A stretch of DNA of 64,000 nt from GCA-016699445 sp964555055 (lineage in GTDB: Bacteria; UBA10199; JACPAL01; GCA-016699445). The position numbers and the translations under genes are program-made. Under the pieces are notes generated by a model that was given only the letters and a program-made list of their open reading frames with translations, was not told the DNA's origin and ran no database searches. The stretch spans positions 1 to 64,000 of the forward strand of contig CAZKQW010000012.1 in assembly GCA_964555055.1 (NCBI GenBank), given 5' to 3'. Each line of letters opens with the position of its first letter. Within the stretch, counting starts at the first letter, position 1. Shown one piece after another: positions 41,963 to 50,587 of the stretch.

Positions 41963-43646
41963 CAATTGCGCATTGGCGCGAACCTAATGCAGAACCCATA
42001 TTCATTCGTCCTCTAAGCTCTAGGGAGCCCTGGAGCTTAGAGACGATGATGGGTTCGGTTAGGATGTGCTTTAAAGTCGTATTGTCTCGTGTTTCCGAGA
42101 TTTCCTTCAGTATCTCCGTCAAACGATCCTTGATGAGATAAGGCGTGACTAAAAGCTTTTGGTCATCCGTATTGCCTATCGTCAAAAGTTCCTGTTCCAG
42201 CTTCATTTTACGGGATTCTCGCTCCCGTAAGGCCTGAGAAATGGATTCAATATCGCCGGAAGTGCCATCCGTAATAAAACGAATCAAATTACTGATTTCT
42301 CTAGAGATTCTATTAAGCTCCGTTTCGACGTCTTTTTTACGATTAGGAGCATTCCTCAAATAGTCTTTGATGCTTTGATTGTATTGATCCGCGGCATATT
42401 GAATGGCCTGAGGGTTGGAAATAATGTGTTCATTGATATAATCGATAATTTCCTTTTCGACGACATCCTTTCGGATCAGAAACTTTTGATTACAGGTGGC
42501 ATGACGATGGGCTTCGATACAGCCGTAATAACCGCCATGTCGGCCCGTCACGAGGGAACAGGCACTTCCGCAAACGGCACAGGACAGAATGCCGCTTAAA
42601 AGCCCTACATTATCGATCCGGAACTGCTTACCAAAGACCCTTTGCTTCCGTGTCTTGGCGACCTTTCTTCGACACTCTTCGTTTTCCTGAATGCGTTTCT
42701 GGACTTGATCCCAGAGATCCTGAGAAATGATCCTCAGGTCATCTCTTTGGGTCACGATCCAATCGCTTCGAGGCCGAGCTTTTGGGATTTTCCTACCCGT
42801 ATCGGGATCTATCGAATAAACCCTTTTATTGTAAGTCCACTTCCCAATATAGTTTTCATACCTCAAAATCCTTTCCAAAGGCCCAACTTTCCAGCCCCGG
42901 GAATAGGATTTGGGAGGTGGCACTCCCTTCTCATTGAGATATTTTGCAACATACACCCGGCCATGACCTGAGGCGTACAGCTCATAAATCTCTCTCACTA
43001 TCGCTGCTTGTGCCGGATCAATGATGATCTTGAAATGGGAAGAGACCTCTTTCCCTTTACGCTTCTCCTTCTGCGTCGCGACTGACGTATATCCGTAAGG
43101 CCTTTGCCCCGTTGAAAACTCGCTCCTGGCCCTAGCCTCCAATCCCCGACGAGTCCGTTCGGCATGAGCTTCATTGCCGAAATCGGCGACCATTCCCTTG
43201 ACCGTAAAAAACGTCTTTGAATTGGGATCCGCCGAAGAAAGCCTATCGGAAATGGACACGAGCTCGACGTCGTAATGGCGAAGGAGTTGGTACAGCTCGA
43301 GGAGGTTACCCAAGGAACGGGTCAACCTCGAAAGATCGTCCACGATAAGAAGATCGAAAGCCTGCCGTCGGATTCCATTCAGAATGGCTTGATAACCTCG
43401 CCGGCCTGCGATCTTCCCGGTAATGGCCTCATCCTTTTGGACCCACTCTGGTAGAATTTGGATCGGAGATCCCGCGTAGAGCCGAGTGGCTATCTGGTCT
43501 TTTTGGGCCAAATGGTTGATGCGGTCGATTTGATCATTGGCCGACGTCGGAGACTGCATCTCGCTGCTGTAGCGAGCGTATACCGCGGCTCGAACAGCCG
43601 GCTTTAGAGAGGCTGAGGCTTCTTCGGAGGACATACGGGATCCCAT
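41895..43646 (-). CDS. Large serine recombinase (site-specific integrase)
   Basis: 583 residues. The N-terminal resolvase domain (about 18-165) has AVYARYSSEMQS with the catalytic Ser, then DLLIVDDLSRLTRS and a GMVADFGNEAHAERTRRGLEAR tail helix split near residue 165. The recombinase domain follows, then a zinc-ribbon with paired Cys (CAVCGSAC and a later Cys pair) and a coiled coil (about 415-480), as in phage-type large serine integrases. The last 20 or so residues are encoded by the antisense of tRNA-His. The start could be 43646 or 43634. It overlaps the small gene at 43604. It probably inserted this region at tRNA-His. Confidence 0.92.
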   Translation of the reverse strand: MGSRMSSEEASASLKPAVRAAVYARYSSEMQSPTSANDQIDRINHLAQKDQIATRLYAGSPIQILPEWVQKDEAITGKIAGRRGYQAILNGIRRQAFDLLIVDDLSRLTRSLGNLLELYQLLRHYDVELVSISDRLSSADPNSKTFFTVKGMVADFGNEAHAERTRRGLEARARSEFSTGQRPYGYTSVATQKEKRKGKEVSSHFKIIIDPAQAAIVREIYELYASGHGRVYVAKYLNEKGVPPPKSYSRGWKVGPLERILRYENYIGKWTYNKRVYSIDPDTGRKIPKARPRSDWIVTQRDDLRIISQDLWDQVQKRIQENEECRRKVAKTRKQRVFGKQFRIDNVGLLSGILSCAVCGSACSLVTGRHGGYYGCIEAHRHATCNQKFLIRKDVVEKEIIDYINEHIISNPQAIQYAADQYNQSIKDYLRNAPNRKKDVETELNRISREISNLIRFITDGTSGDIESISQALRERESRKMKLEQELLTIGNTDDQKLLVTPYLIKDRLTEILKEISETRDNTTLKHILTEPIIVSKLQGSLELRGRMNMGSALGSRQCAIGWAKGFEPSASRATTWRSNQLS

Positions 43647-43810
43647 GGTTGATTGGATGGATAATACCGTTGGATGTCTTTTTCAAGCATGCGTTTGACG
43701 ACGGCATCCATAAAATGCCGCATGCCGGCAGACAGTTCGACAATCTCCGGTTGCCTTTGGGGAAAGGAAACTATGGGATTTTCTTCATTGGTATTTTGCA
43801 AGCGCAGCAT
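43604..43810 (-). CDS. Small recombinase-partner protein (68 residues)
   Basis: An ATG at 43810 with a perfect GGAAGGAGAG site opens a 68-codon frame that overlaps the recombinase start by 43 bases and the preceding receiver-like gene by 26. The protein has a helical centre (MRHFMDAVVKRMLEKDIQRYY) and a Pro-rich end. No family is recognised. The overlapping three-gene order implies co-expression, and a recombination-directionality or control factor is a reasonable guess. Confidence 0.6.
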   Translation of the reverse strand: MLRLQNTNEENPIVSFPQRQPEIVELSAGMRHFMDAVVKRMLEKDIQRYYPSNQPWDPVCPPKKPQPL

Positions 43811-44087
43811 GACGGCTCTCCTTCCAGTCATAGAGGTTCCACTCCAAGCATTGCGCGGCCGAGAAGACCGCTATGCGTAGAACCTGGCACATGGTTTTCG
43901 ATAGGGTCTGGTCCACTTCAATCCGGCTGGAATCGAAGGCGATGATATTTATCTCATCTCGAAATTCACGATAGAGCCGGATCAACTCGTGCTTCTCGGA
44001 AGCCACCAGAGTCCTGAATCCGATCTTCTTGAAAAGGCCCTTCGCTTGTTCGAGGTAGGATGTGTCGGGATCGATTAAGAAAATCAT
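43785..44087 (-). CDS. Degenerate receiver-like small protein (100 residues)
   Basis: It begins IFLIDPDTSYLEQAKGLFKKIGF, which fits beta1-alpha1 of a CheY-like fold with Asp where the acidic pocket starts. The expected phospho-acceptor strand reads NIIAFDSSRI, with Asp present, but the Lys motif is not obvious and the domain is short. It heads the recombinase operon, with its start 3 bases or so after the predicted start point of a sigma-54-like site. It may be a pseudo-receiver regulating the integrase; this is inferred from position. Confidence 0.6.
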   Translation of the reverse strand: MIFLIDPDTSYLEQAKGLFKKIGFRTLVASEKHELIRLYREFRDEINIIAFDSSRIEVDQTLSKTMCQVLRIAVFSAAQCLEWNLYDWKESRHAALAKYQ

Positions 44088-44097
44088 GGAATACGGT

Positions 44098-44115
44098 ATT
44101 ACAAGCCATGTGCCA
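44098..44115 (-). promoter_or_regulatory. Sigma-54-like site before the recombinase operon
   Basis: On the minus strand it reads TGGCACATGGCTTGTAAT, differing by one base from the site before the pilin gene (GG, 10 bases, GT). It lies 10 bases before the ATG at 44087, so a transcript would be nearly leaderless. Confidence 0.4.
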
Positions 44116-44177
44116 AAGAGGATTTATGGATTTTACGCAGGTTTTTTACATTTCGAATTCATGGATCTGTTTCTTAT

Positions 44178-44195
44178 CGTTTACAGGAAACGTTT
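44178..44195. repeat. Dyad repeat, copy 1
   Basis: CGTTTACAGGAAACGTTT contains an imperfectly spaced CGTTT/AAACG dyad. It is about 65-80 bases upstream of the sigma-54-like site, a usual enhancer distance. A near-identical copy is at 50191-50208. Confidence 0.55.
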
Positions 44196-44263
44196 TGCTG
44201 TTTTCATCCACTTTTAAATAACCGATTGAATTTTTTGGATTAGCTGATAAGGTTTTCGCCTAG

Positions 44264-44551
44264 ATGAGACGAATTTCTAAACTCTCCAAATTTTTAGCAG
44301 TGGCCGCTCTGGTCGGTTTTTTCAGTGTTCTTGCCGATATGCACTTGGAAGAATACTCCTCCAAACAAACATCTCAGCAAAATGATACTTGTTGCGTGAC
44401 GTGTTGTCCCGCTCACCATTTGGGACCTACTGAAAAAGTAAGTCGCGTGGAGCCAGTCAAAACCCTCGATTGGGAAATCCCCGTCGAAATCGCTTTTTAC
44501 TCCAAAAAATCGATCGTCTCTATTTTTCACCCTCCTCGGTTTTTAGCCTGA
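44264..44551 (+). CDS. Small Cys/His exported protein (CzcI-like position)
   Basis: 95 residues: N-terminal hydrophobic segment (about 10-24) as signal or anchor, then a metal-binding-type cluster CCVTCCPAHH near residues 43-52, and a short tail ending in HPPRF. It is the first gene ahead of the TolC-mini adaptor-RND-CDF cluster, where czcI sits in known czc operons. Sensing or buffering metal in the periplasm is inferred from composition and place. Confidence 0.6.
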   Translation: MRRISKLSKFLAVAALVGFFSVLADMHLEEYSSKQTSQQNDTCCVTCCPAHHLGPTEKVSRVEPVKTLDWEIPVEIAFYSKKSIVSIFHPPRFLA

Positions 44552-44622
44552 TTCACCTCTTCATTATTCATCAATAATGTCAGTTTTCACGAACGAGAGC
44601 CTCATCTCGCGAGGATACGTGT

Positions 44623-45867
44623 ATGAAAAAGGCCTTAGTCCTTTGTGTTTCCCTATTTTTCTCACCGGTTTTGGCGTTCGCAGAACCTCAAAACTGCGCG
44701 TTCAAAAAGACGCAGGATATTTTGGATTGCGCCCTTCAAAACCACCCTGAGGTGGTCCAATCTAAAGCGTCCCTTGAGCGGGATTTGGCACTAAAAAAGA
44801 TCGCTCGCCAAAGGCCTAATCCTGAATTGGAGAGTAAGATTATCTCCGGGAATGAGGCAGGAACCTCCGTCCTGACCACCGAAACAAGCCTGCTTCATAC
44901 ACTCGAATTAGGGGGAAAACGTAAATTCAGGATTCGAGAAGCACTCGCTCAAGGGGAATTGGCTCAAGCCAGCCTCTTGGAATCCCAGGAACTTACGGCC
45001 CTGAATACAGTTCTTGCTCTCTACCGTCTGAGGCAAATTCGATCAGAATTGGCATACATCAAAGAATCTCTAACGACATTCGACCGTATCCTCCGCCAAT
45101 TCAAGTCTCGTCCTTTGCTTCCGCCTGAACAAGCCGTGTCTCTTTCCGTGTTCGACCTTGCAAAGCAGGAATACCAACTCCGTGAAAAGTCTCTTTTAGA
45201 AGAAGAACAGGGCCTAGAGACTTTTTTAGAAGTCGCGACTGGCACTTCCTTCTCGAAAATAGCGGGATTTTTACCCGAGCAAAAACGTTCATGGCCTAAA
45301 ATCAGTCTCGCCGTCGACGAGAAGAATGCCGTGGTTACTTCCGGTTCCGAAATCAAAAAAGCCGAAGCCGATCTAAAGAAGGCTGAAGCCGGCTTAAAAC
45401 TCGCTAAAAGCAACGCTTGGCCCGATTTTAAATTGGGCCCCACTGTCGAAACGGGAACTCTAGGTCATAAGGATAGTGTAGCCGTAGGGGGTAGTGTTGC
45501 CATACCTCTTCCACTTTTGAATTTGAATCGCGGAGAGAAGGCTTATGCAGCGCTTGAAAAAGCCAGGGCTTTCTCAAGCCTCGAACACACGCGCAAAAAG
45601 GTCTCTTCTGAAAGAATCAAGCAAGTGAAGCGATACCAAAATGCCGTGCAAGTCCTTTCACGGGTTCATTTCCAAGACTTAAATCAGAAGCATCATGAGG
45701 TGGAAAGATTCTTCGATAAGGGATTGGTCCCTAGCTCGCTCGTGATCGAATCTCATCGCCAGCTTCTTGAGATCACCAAAAGCTTTCATGAACAGGAACT
45801 CACGGCAATCGATTCCCTGTGGCGCGTCTACGTCATCGACGGTGAAATATTTGAGAGGAAGTTATGA
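44623..45867 (+). CDS. Outer-membrane efflux channel, TolC family (CzcC-like)
   Basis: The outer-membrane duct of a tripartite metal pump. Signal peptide about 1-20. Long alternating helices with Ala/Leu/Glu-rich heptads (KAEADLKKAEAGLKLAKSNAW) mark the two TolC OEP repeats, and FKLGPTVETG, SVAVGGSVAIPLPLLN is the second-repeat beta-turn region. 414 residues is normal for CzcC. It overlaps the next gene by 4 bases. Confidence 0.88.
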   Translation: MKKALVLCVSLFFSPVLAFAEPQNCAFKKTQDILDCALQNHPEVVQSKASLERDLALKKIARQRPNPELESKIISGNEAGTSVLTTETSLLHTLELGGKRKFRIREALAQGELAQASLLESQELTALNTVLALYRLRQIRSELAYIKESLTTFDRILRQFKSRPLLPPEQAVSLSVFDLAKQEYQLREKSLLEEEQGLETFLEVATGTSFSKIAGFLPEQKRSWPKISLAVDEKNAVVTSGSEIKKAEADLKKAEAGLKLAKSNAWPDFKLGPTVETGTLGHKDSVAVGGSVAIPLPLLNLNRGEKAYAALEKARAFSSLEHTRKKVSSERIKQVKRYQNAVQVLSRVHFQDLNQKHHEVERFFDKGLVPSSLVIESHRQLLEITKSFHEQELTAIDSLWRVYVIDGEIFERKL

Positions 45868-46376
45868 GACTCAAAAAGATAAGAATATTTACTTTTGTCC
45901 TTCTAGTGGCGGCCCTCAGTTTCATCGTGGCTAGAGAGTATGAACAATCTCATCAAGGCCACGATCATCATGACCATGAAGAACACGCCGAGGGAAACGG
46001 CACGGAAGAAGTCGATAACCATGAGCATAAAGAACATGCTGAAGAGGAAGAAACTTCAGGCAGTGTTGGTCCTGGAAAGGCCGTCGAAGAAGTCCACGAA
46101 GAATCAGGCATCCGATTATCTACCGCGGCGATGAAGCGACTGGGTGTCAAGACTATGCCTGTTTCTCATCTTTCATCCCCTTATCCAGTCTCCGCTTTAG
46201 TGAAGTACCAAGAAGAAATCGGAATTTATCGTTACCGACAGGGATGGTTCAAATTAATCCCTTCAGACTCAACCTCTTTCCAACCAGGGGATGAAATCGT
46301 CGTTTACGGCGCGGCTTTGTTGAGAGCCGCGGAACTCGATGCTTTTGGCGGCGGAGAAGAAGGACACGGACATTAA
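45864..46376 (+). CDS. Truncated, His-rich CzcB-like adaptor protein
   Basis: 170 residues against 380-520 for normal CzcB/CusB adaptors. A membrane anchor (7-24) is followed by a His/Glu-rich linker (HQGHDHHDHEEHAE). Next comes the strand that starts adaptors (SGIRLSTAAMKRLGVKTMPV), then straight into what looks like the C-terminal membrane-proximal domain (FQPGDEIVVYGAALLRAAELDAF), ending GHGH. The lipoyl, helical-hairpin and beta-barrel parts are absent. The frame is intact and overlaps the TolC gene by 4 bases, with czcA 12 bases after it, so it is in the adaptor slot of the operon. Confidence 0.72.
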   Translation: MRLKKIRIFTFVLLVAALSFIVAREYEQSHQGHDHHDHEEHAEGNGTEEVDNHEHKEHAEEEETSGSVGPGKAVEEVHEESGIRLSTAAMKRLGVKTMPVSHLSSPYPVSALVKYQEEIGIYRYRQGWFKLIPSDSTSFQPGDEIVVYGAALLRAAELDAFGGGEEGHGH

Positions 46377-46388
46377 GGAGCTTAACTC

Positions 46389-49300
46389 ATGATCAATAAG
46401 ATTATTTCATTTTCCGTCTATAATAGGGTGGTTGTGCTGGTATTCACTGGCCTTCTTATCTTGGCAGGTATTCTGGCTTTTGAGAAGCTTCCCATCGATG
46501 CGGTACCGGACATCACGAATGTCCAAGTTCAGATTAATACGCCGGTAGAGGGTTTTGCCCCCCAAGAAATCGAACGCACGATCACTTATCCCATCGAAGC
46601 GGCTATGAATGGCCTGGCCGGCGTGACAGAAGTCCGCTCCATTACCCGATTCGGCCTCTCTCAAGTCACGGTTACTTTTGAGGATCACACCGACATTTAT
46701 CGGGCGCGGCAACTCGTCTCCGAACGTCTTCAAAGGACTTTGGGATCCCTTCCTAAAAACATCCAGCCTACTTTAGGGCCCGTCTCAACCGGTTTGGGAG
46801 AGATCTACCATTATGCGGTCGAGGCCGAAAAAACGGCGACAGGTCCGGAAAGAACGCTCCAAATGATGGAACTCAGGGCCTTACAAGAATATTTCGTCAA
46901 GCCCCGGCTTTTAACCGTCAAAGGAGTGGCCGAGGTCAATACGATCGGAGGGTATGAAAAGCAGTTCCATATTCAGCCCAGACCTCAAGATATGGCCGAA
47001 TATGGGGTGCACTTCGATGAGATCGCGGAAGCCCTGGAAAGGACTAACCGCAACACGGGCGGAGGTTACGTCGAGCAAACATCGGAACAGTTCATCGTTC
47101 AGGTCGTCGGCCTTTTAAAGAATGAGGAAGACATCAAGGCGGTCCCCATCCGTCCCTTGGAATCCCTTAAGACATTGACCATCAGTGATGTGGCAGACGT
47201 GAGTCTAGGAACTGAGCTCCGTACTGGGGCTGCTTTGGTTAACGGACATGAAGCAGTCATCGGCACGGCCTTCATGCTTTTAGGAGAGAACAGTCGCACT
47301 GTTTCCTTAAGAGTCGCTGAGAAAATACAAGAGATCCAAAAAGATTTACCCGAAGGCTATCGGCTTATCCCTCTTTATAACCGTTCAGAGCTGGTGAATT
47401 CTACCCTAGGGACCGTCGAGCACAATCTTCTCCTGGGGGCCTTCCTAGTCATTATCGTCCTATTAGCCCTCGTAGGGAATGTCAGAGCGGCCATCATCAC
47501 GGCGATCACTATCCCCCTTTCGCTTCTATTCACTTTTCTCATCATGCGTTGGCAGGGAATTTCGGGAAACCTCATGAGCTTGGGGGCTTTGGATTTCGGG
47601 ATCATCATCGACGGAGCCGTTATCGTCTTGGATAACTGCGTTCGTTTTGTCCATGACCGGAGCCGAGCGTTAGGTCGCTCTTTAACGCGTCAAGAATTGA
47701 AGGAAGCCGTCATCGAAGCGACTATCGAAATCAGAAAGGCAGCCGGATTCGGGGAGTTGATCATCGTCATCGTCTTCCTTCCCATCTTCGCCCTAACCGG
47801 CATCGAAGGCAAAATGTTCCAGCCGATGGCCGCCACCTTCATCTTCGCGGTGATCGGAGCCTTGATCCTTTCCTTCACGACGGCTCCTGCCTTGGCAAGC
47901 CTTTTCCTATCCGGCAAGGCGCAGGACAAAGAGCCATGGCTGATGAAAAAAGTGCGCCATATCTACTCTCCCGTTCTGCGTTGGGCTTTGGTGCGCAAAA
48001 GGCTCGTTTCCCTAGCTGGGCTTTCCATGATTATTCTGGGGGGAATCCTATTTTCATTTTTAGGTGGTGAGTTCTTACCTCGATTGGATGAGGGGTCCTT
48101 CGTCCTCCAATTAGTGAGGCCGGCAAATATCAATCTTTCACAATCGATCGAGCTTCAGAAAGTATCGGAAGATGTCATTAAAGAGTTTCCGGAAGTGAGC
48201 GCTGTTTTCTCCCGCATCGGAACCGCCGAAGTCGCGACAGACCCCATGGGGGTCAACTTGGCCGACACCTTCATCATGCTCAAGGATAAGAAGGAATGGC
48301 CGAAAATTAATGGAAGCAAGAGGGACAAAGAAGGGTTGGAAAAGGCTGTGATGCAACATTTAGAGGAGGAAGTGCCCGGGCAAAGAATTCTCCTCACCCA
48401 GCCCATCGAAATGCGCTTCAATGAACTCATGGAAGGCACGCGTGCCGCTGTGTCCGTGAAGCTTTTCGGGGAAGACATGAACACCTTGGTGTCTCTTACC
48501 AAAGAAATCGCCGAAGTGATCGAAAAGGTTCCAGGAGCCGGTGATGTGGAAGCCGAAGTCAAATCGCCATCCCCCATGCTGCGCATAGAGCCTAATTACG
48601 CTTTCCTTCATCGCTTAGGGATTTCCATCCAAGAAGTGCTGGAGGCGGTAGGGACGGGTTTAGGTGGCTTGGAGTCAGGACATATTTATGAGGGAGTCCG
48701 GCGTTTCCCCATGGTGGTCCGTTTAAGCAATGAAAACCGTTCCGACTTGGAAACGATTCGAAATCTTCCTGTAGGGATCGCCACAAATCTGACCGCTCCT
48801 TTAAAGCAAGTAGCTACGGTCAGCTTCGTGGAAGACTATAGCTCCATCTCACGGGAAAGTTCCAAGAGACGCGCAGCTGTTTTGATCAACCCTAGAGGTC
48901 GGGACACGGAAAGCTTCGTGAATGAAGCTCAGGAGAAAGTGACCCAAGCCGTGAAGTTACCCGAAGGATATTATATGGAATGGGGTGGCAACTTTGAAAA
49001 CCTGAAAGAAGCAAAAACTCGCTTAATGATCCTCACTCCTTTGATCCTAGTCATCGTTTTACTGATGATTTATGCCGCCTTTCGCGACTTCTTTCAAACC
49101 CTTCTGATATTTTTAGGAATCCCATTAGCTCTCGTAGGCGGTGTCCTAGGCCTTATGTTGAATGGCCTTCCTTTCAGCATCTCGGCAGGCGTCGGTTTCG
49201 TCGCTTTATGCGGGATCGCCGTCTTGAATGGCGTGGTTTTGATTAGCTACTTCAATCAACTACGGAAAAGTGGCCTTACTCCTCGGGAAGTTGTCCTCAA

Positions 49301-49538
49301 AGGGACCGACGTACGCTTACGTCCTATCCTCATGACCGCTCTGGTGGAAATCTTCGGTTTTCTACCGATGATGCTCTCCACAGGAGTCGGAGCCGAAGTA
49401 CAAAAACCATTGGCTTCCGTTGTTATCGGAGGCATCGTTTCCTCAACGCTTCTTACCCTCGTTGTTTTACCAACGATTTACGCCTGGGCCGCGAATACAT
49501 TCGGAATCGGGAAAGAGGAAGGTCAAAAGAATGAGTGA
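46389..49538 (+). CDS. Heavy-metal RND efflux pump, CzcA type
   Basis: Proton-driven inner-membrane pump of 1049 residues with 12 spans and two large periplasmic loops. The span-4 motif DFGIIIDGAVIVLDN is the CzcA/CnrA class (Zn, Co, Cd, Ni) rather than the Cus class. Start region VYNRVVVLVFTGLL, then LPIDAVPDITNVQVQI, are characteristic. The CDF gene follows with an 8-base overlap. Actual metal specificity cannot be fixed from sequence. Confidence 0.92.
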   Translation: MINKIISFSVYNRVVVLVFTGLLILAGILAFEKLPIDAVPDITNVQVQINTPVEGFAPQEIERTITYPIEAAMNGLAGVTEVRSITRFGLSQVTVTFEDHTDIYRARQLVSERLQRTLGSLPKNIQPTLGPVSTGLGEIYHYAVEAEKTATGPERTLQMMELRALQEYFVKPRLLTVKGVAEVNTIGGYEKQFHIQPRPQDMAEYGVHFDEIAEALERTNRNTGGGYVEQTSEQFIVQVVGLLKNEEDIKAVPIRPLESLKTLTISDVADVSLGTELRTGAALVNGHEAVIGTAFMLLGENSRTVSLRVAEKIQEIQKDLPEGYRLIPLYNRSELVNSTLGTVEHNLLLGAFLVIIVLLALVGNVRAAIITAITIPLSLLFTFLIMRWQGISGNLMSLGALDFGIIIDGAVIVLDNCVRFVHDRSRALGRSLTRQELKEAVIEATIEIRKAAGFGELIIVIVFLPIFALTGIEGKMFQPMAATFIFAVIGALILSFTTAPALASLFLSGKAQDKEPWLMKKVRHIYSPVLRWALVRKRLVSLAGLSMIILGGILFSFLGGEFLPRLDEGSFVLQLVRPANINLSQSIELQKVSEDVIKEFPEVSAVFSRIGTAEVATDPMGVNLADTFIMLKDKKEWPKINGSKRDKEGLEKAVMQHLEEEVPGQRILLTQPIEMRFNELMEGTRAAVSVKLFGEDMNTLVSLTKEIAEVIEKVPGAGDVEAEVKSPSPMLRIEPNYAFLHRLGISIQEVLEAVGTGLGGLESGHIYEGVRRFPMVVRLSNENRSDLETIRNLPVGIATNLTAPLKQVATVSFVEDYSSISRESSKRRAAVLINPRGRDTESFVNEAQEKVTQAVKLPEGYYMEWGGNFENLKEAKTRLMILTPLILVIVLLMIYAAFRDFFQTLLIFLGIPLALVGGVLGLMLNGLPFSISAGVGFVALCGIAVLNGVVLISYFNQLRKSGLTPREVVLKGTDVRLRPILMTALVEIFGFLPMMLSTGVGAEVQKPLASVVIGGIVSSTLLTLVVLPTIYAWAANTFGIGKEEGQKNE

Positions 49539-50142
49539 TAATTGCCAAGATGGATGTGTTTCCACTCAGGAACATTTATCGAAGGAATATCGTCGGATCC
49601 TTTGGATCTGCTTGGCTGCCAATGCCTTGATGTTCTTCGTTCAAGCCTTCGCCAGTATGGCTGCTTATTCAGCTTCTTTATTGGCGAACTCAGCGGATTT
49701 TCTGGCGGATGCCATCAATTATGGGGTTACTTTGTTGGTAATCGGTAGCAGCGAGAGATCCAAACGACGAGCGTCAATGGTAAAGGGGACATCACTCGCC
49801 ATCACGGGCCTGTGGGCCGCTTTTGAAACTTTACACCACGCGGTAACCCAAAAAACTCCTGAAGCGGATATTATGGGATGGGTCAGCTTAGTCGCCCTGA
49901 CAGTCAACATTGTTTGTGCCGTACTTCTTTATAAGCACCGAAGTGGGGATATTAATATGCGTTCGGTTTGGATTTGCAGCCGAAATGACGCTCTCGGGAA
50001 TATTGCGGTCATGGCCGCCGCATTAGGAGTTTTTGCGACTGCTACCGTCTGGCCAGATATCTTGATCGCAACGGTTTTGGCTGGGCTCGGTTTGCACGGG
50101 GCGTATCAAATATTATTTAAATCTTCAAAAATACGCGTGTAA
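49531..50142 (+). CDS. Cation diffusion facilitator (CzcD-like)
   Basis: 203 residues, starting at the ATG at 49531 that overlaps the pump stop. Six membrane spans; the first metal site is seen as SLLANSADFLADAINY (Asp-x3-Asp type) and the second as RNDALGNIAVM. A Cys-containing N-terminus (NCQDGC) precedes. The cytoplasmic C-terminal domain of larger CDFs is missing, as in compact members. It exports divalent cations from the cytoplasm to the periplasm to feed the RND pump (inference from operon). Confidence 0.85.
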   Translation: MSDNCQDGCVSTQEHLSKEYRRILWICLAANALMFFVQAFASMAAYSASLLANSADFLADAINYGVTLLVIGSSERSKRRASMVKGTSLAITGLWAAFETLHHAVTQKTPEADIMGWVSLVALTVNIVCAVLLYKHRSGDINMRSVWICSRNDALGNIAVMAAALGVFATATVWPDILIATVLAGLGLHGAYQILFKSSKIRV

Positions 50143-50171
50143 GAAGCCAAACTAATTATGTGAAACACAAT

Positions 50172-50208
50172 ATTACAAGCTATGTTCCAACGTTTATAAG
50201 AAACGTTT
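50172..50208. repeat. Composite repeat, copy 2 (downstream of the czc cluster)
   Basis: ATTACAAGCTATGTTCCA (50172-50189) is immediately followed by CGTTTATAAGAAACGTTT (50191-50208). The two halves match 44098-44115 and 44178-44195 in the same order and orientation. In the left copy they are 62 bases apart; here they adjoin. The czc cluster lies between the copies. Confidence 0.6.
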
Positions 50209-50218
50209 CTGGCTCAGT

Positions 50219-50569
50219 TTAGAAACTGATCCCAAACCTCTTTAAAATCCAAATATACATAAGATAACTGACCACCATTCCCGCAGACGAAAGAGTTAAT
50301 GCCAACGGAAACTTCATCCCGATCTTCAGGAGAAAAGGCAAGATCAGGAAAAATAATAGAGAAGGCAACACAGCCCAGAAAATCCCATAGGATAAAGAGA
50401 CAATTTTTTCGGAATCATGGGTATCCCGATACAGCCAAATCATGGCAAGAATCGACGTTAAGGGAAGAGCTGCAAGAATGGCCGCGGCTACCGACCACCT
50501 CTTTCCAAGCTCGGAGACTCCTACAACGACCACAGCAGAGATCGCTGTTTTGAATAAAAAAGAGTTCAT
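50219..50569 (-). CDS. DUF3147 family small membrane protein
   Basis: 116 residues with four membrane spans (about 4-22, 30-46, 62-80, 90-108). The layout and the SELGKRWSVAAAILAALPLTS stretch match DUF3147. Members commonly sit in metal-resistance clusters but have no known function. It follows the second TolC gene by 18 bases on the same strand and may end that operon. Confidence 0.75.
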   Translation of the reverse strand: MNSFLFKTAISAVVVVGVSELGKRWSVAAAILAALPLTSILAMIWLYRDTHDSEKIVSLSYGIFWAVLPSLLFFLILPFLLKIGMKFPLALTLSSAGMVVSYLMYIWILKRFGISF

Positions 50570-50587
50570 CTCAAAACCTCACTTTTC

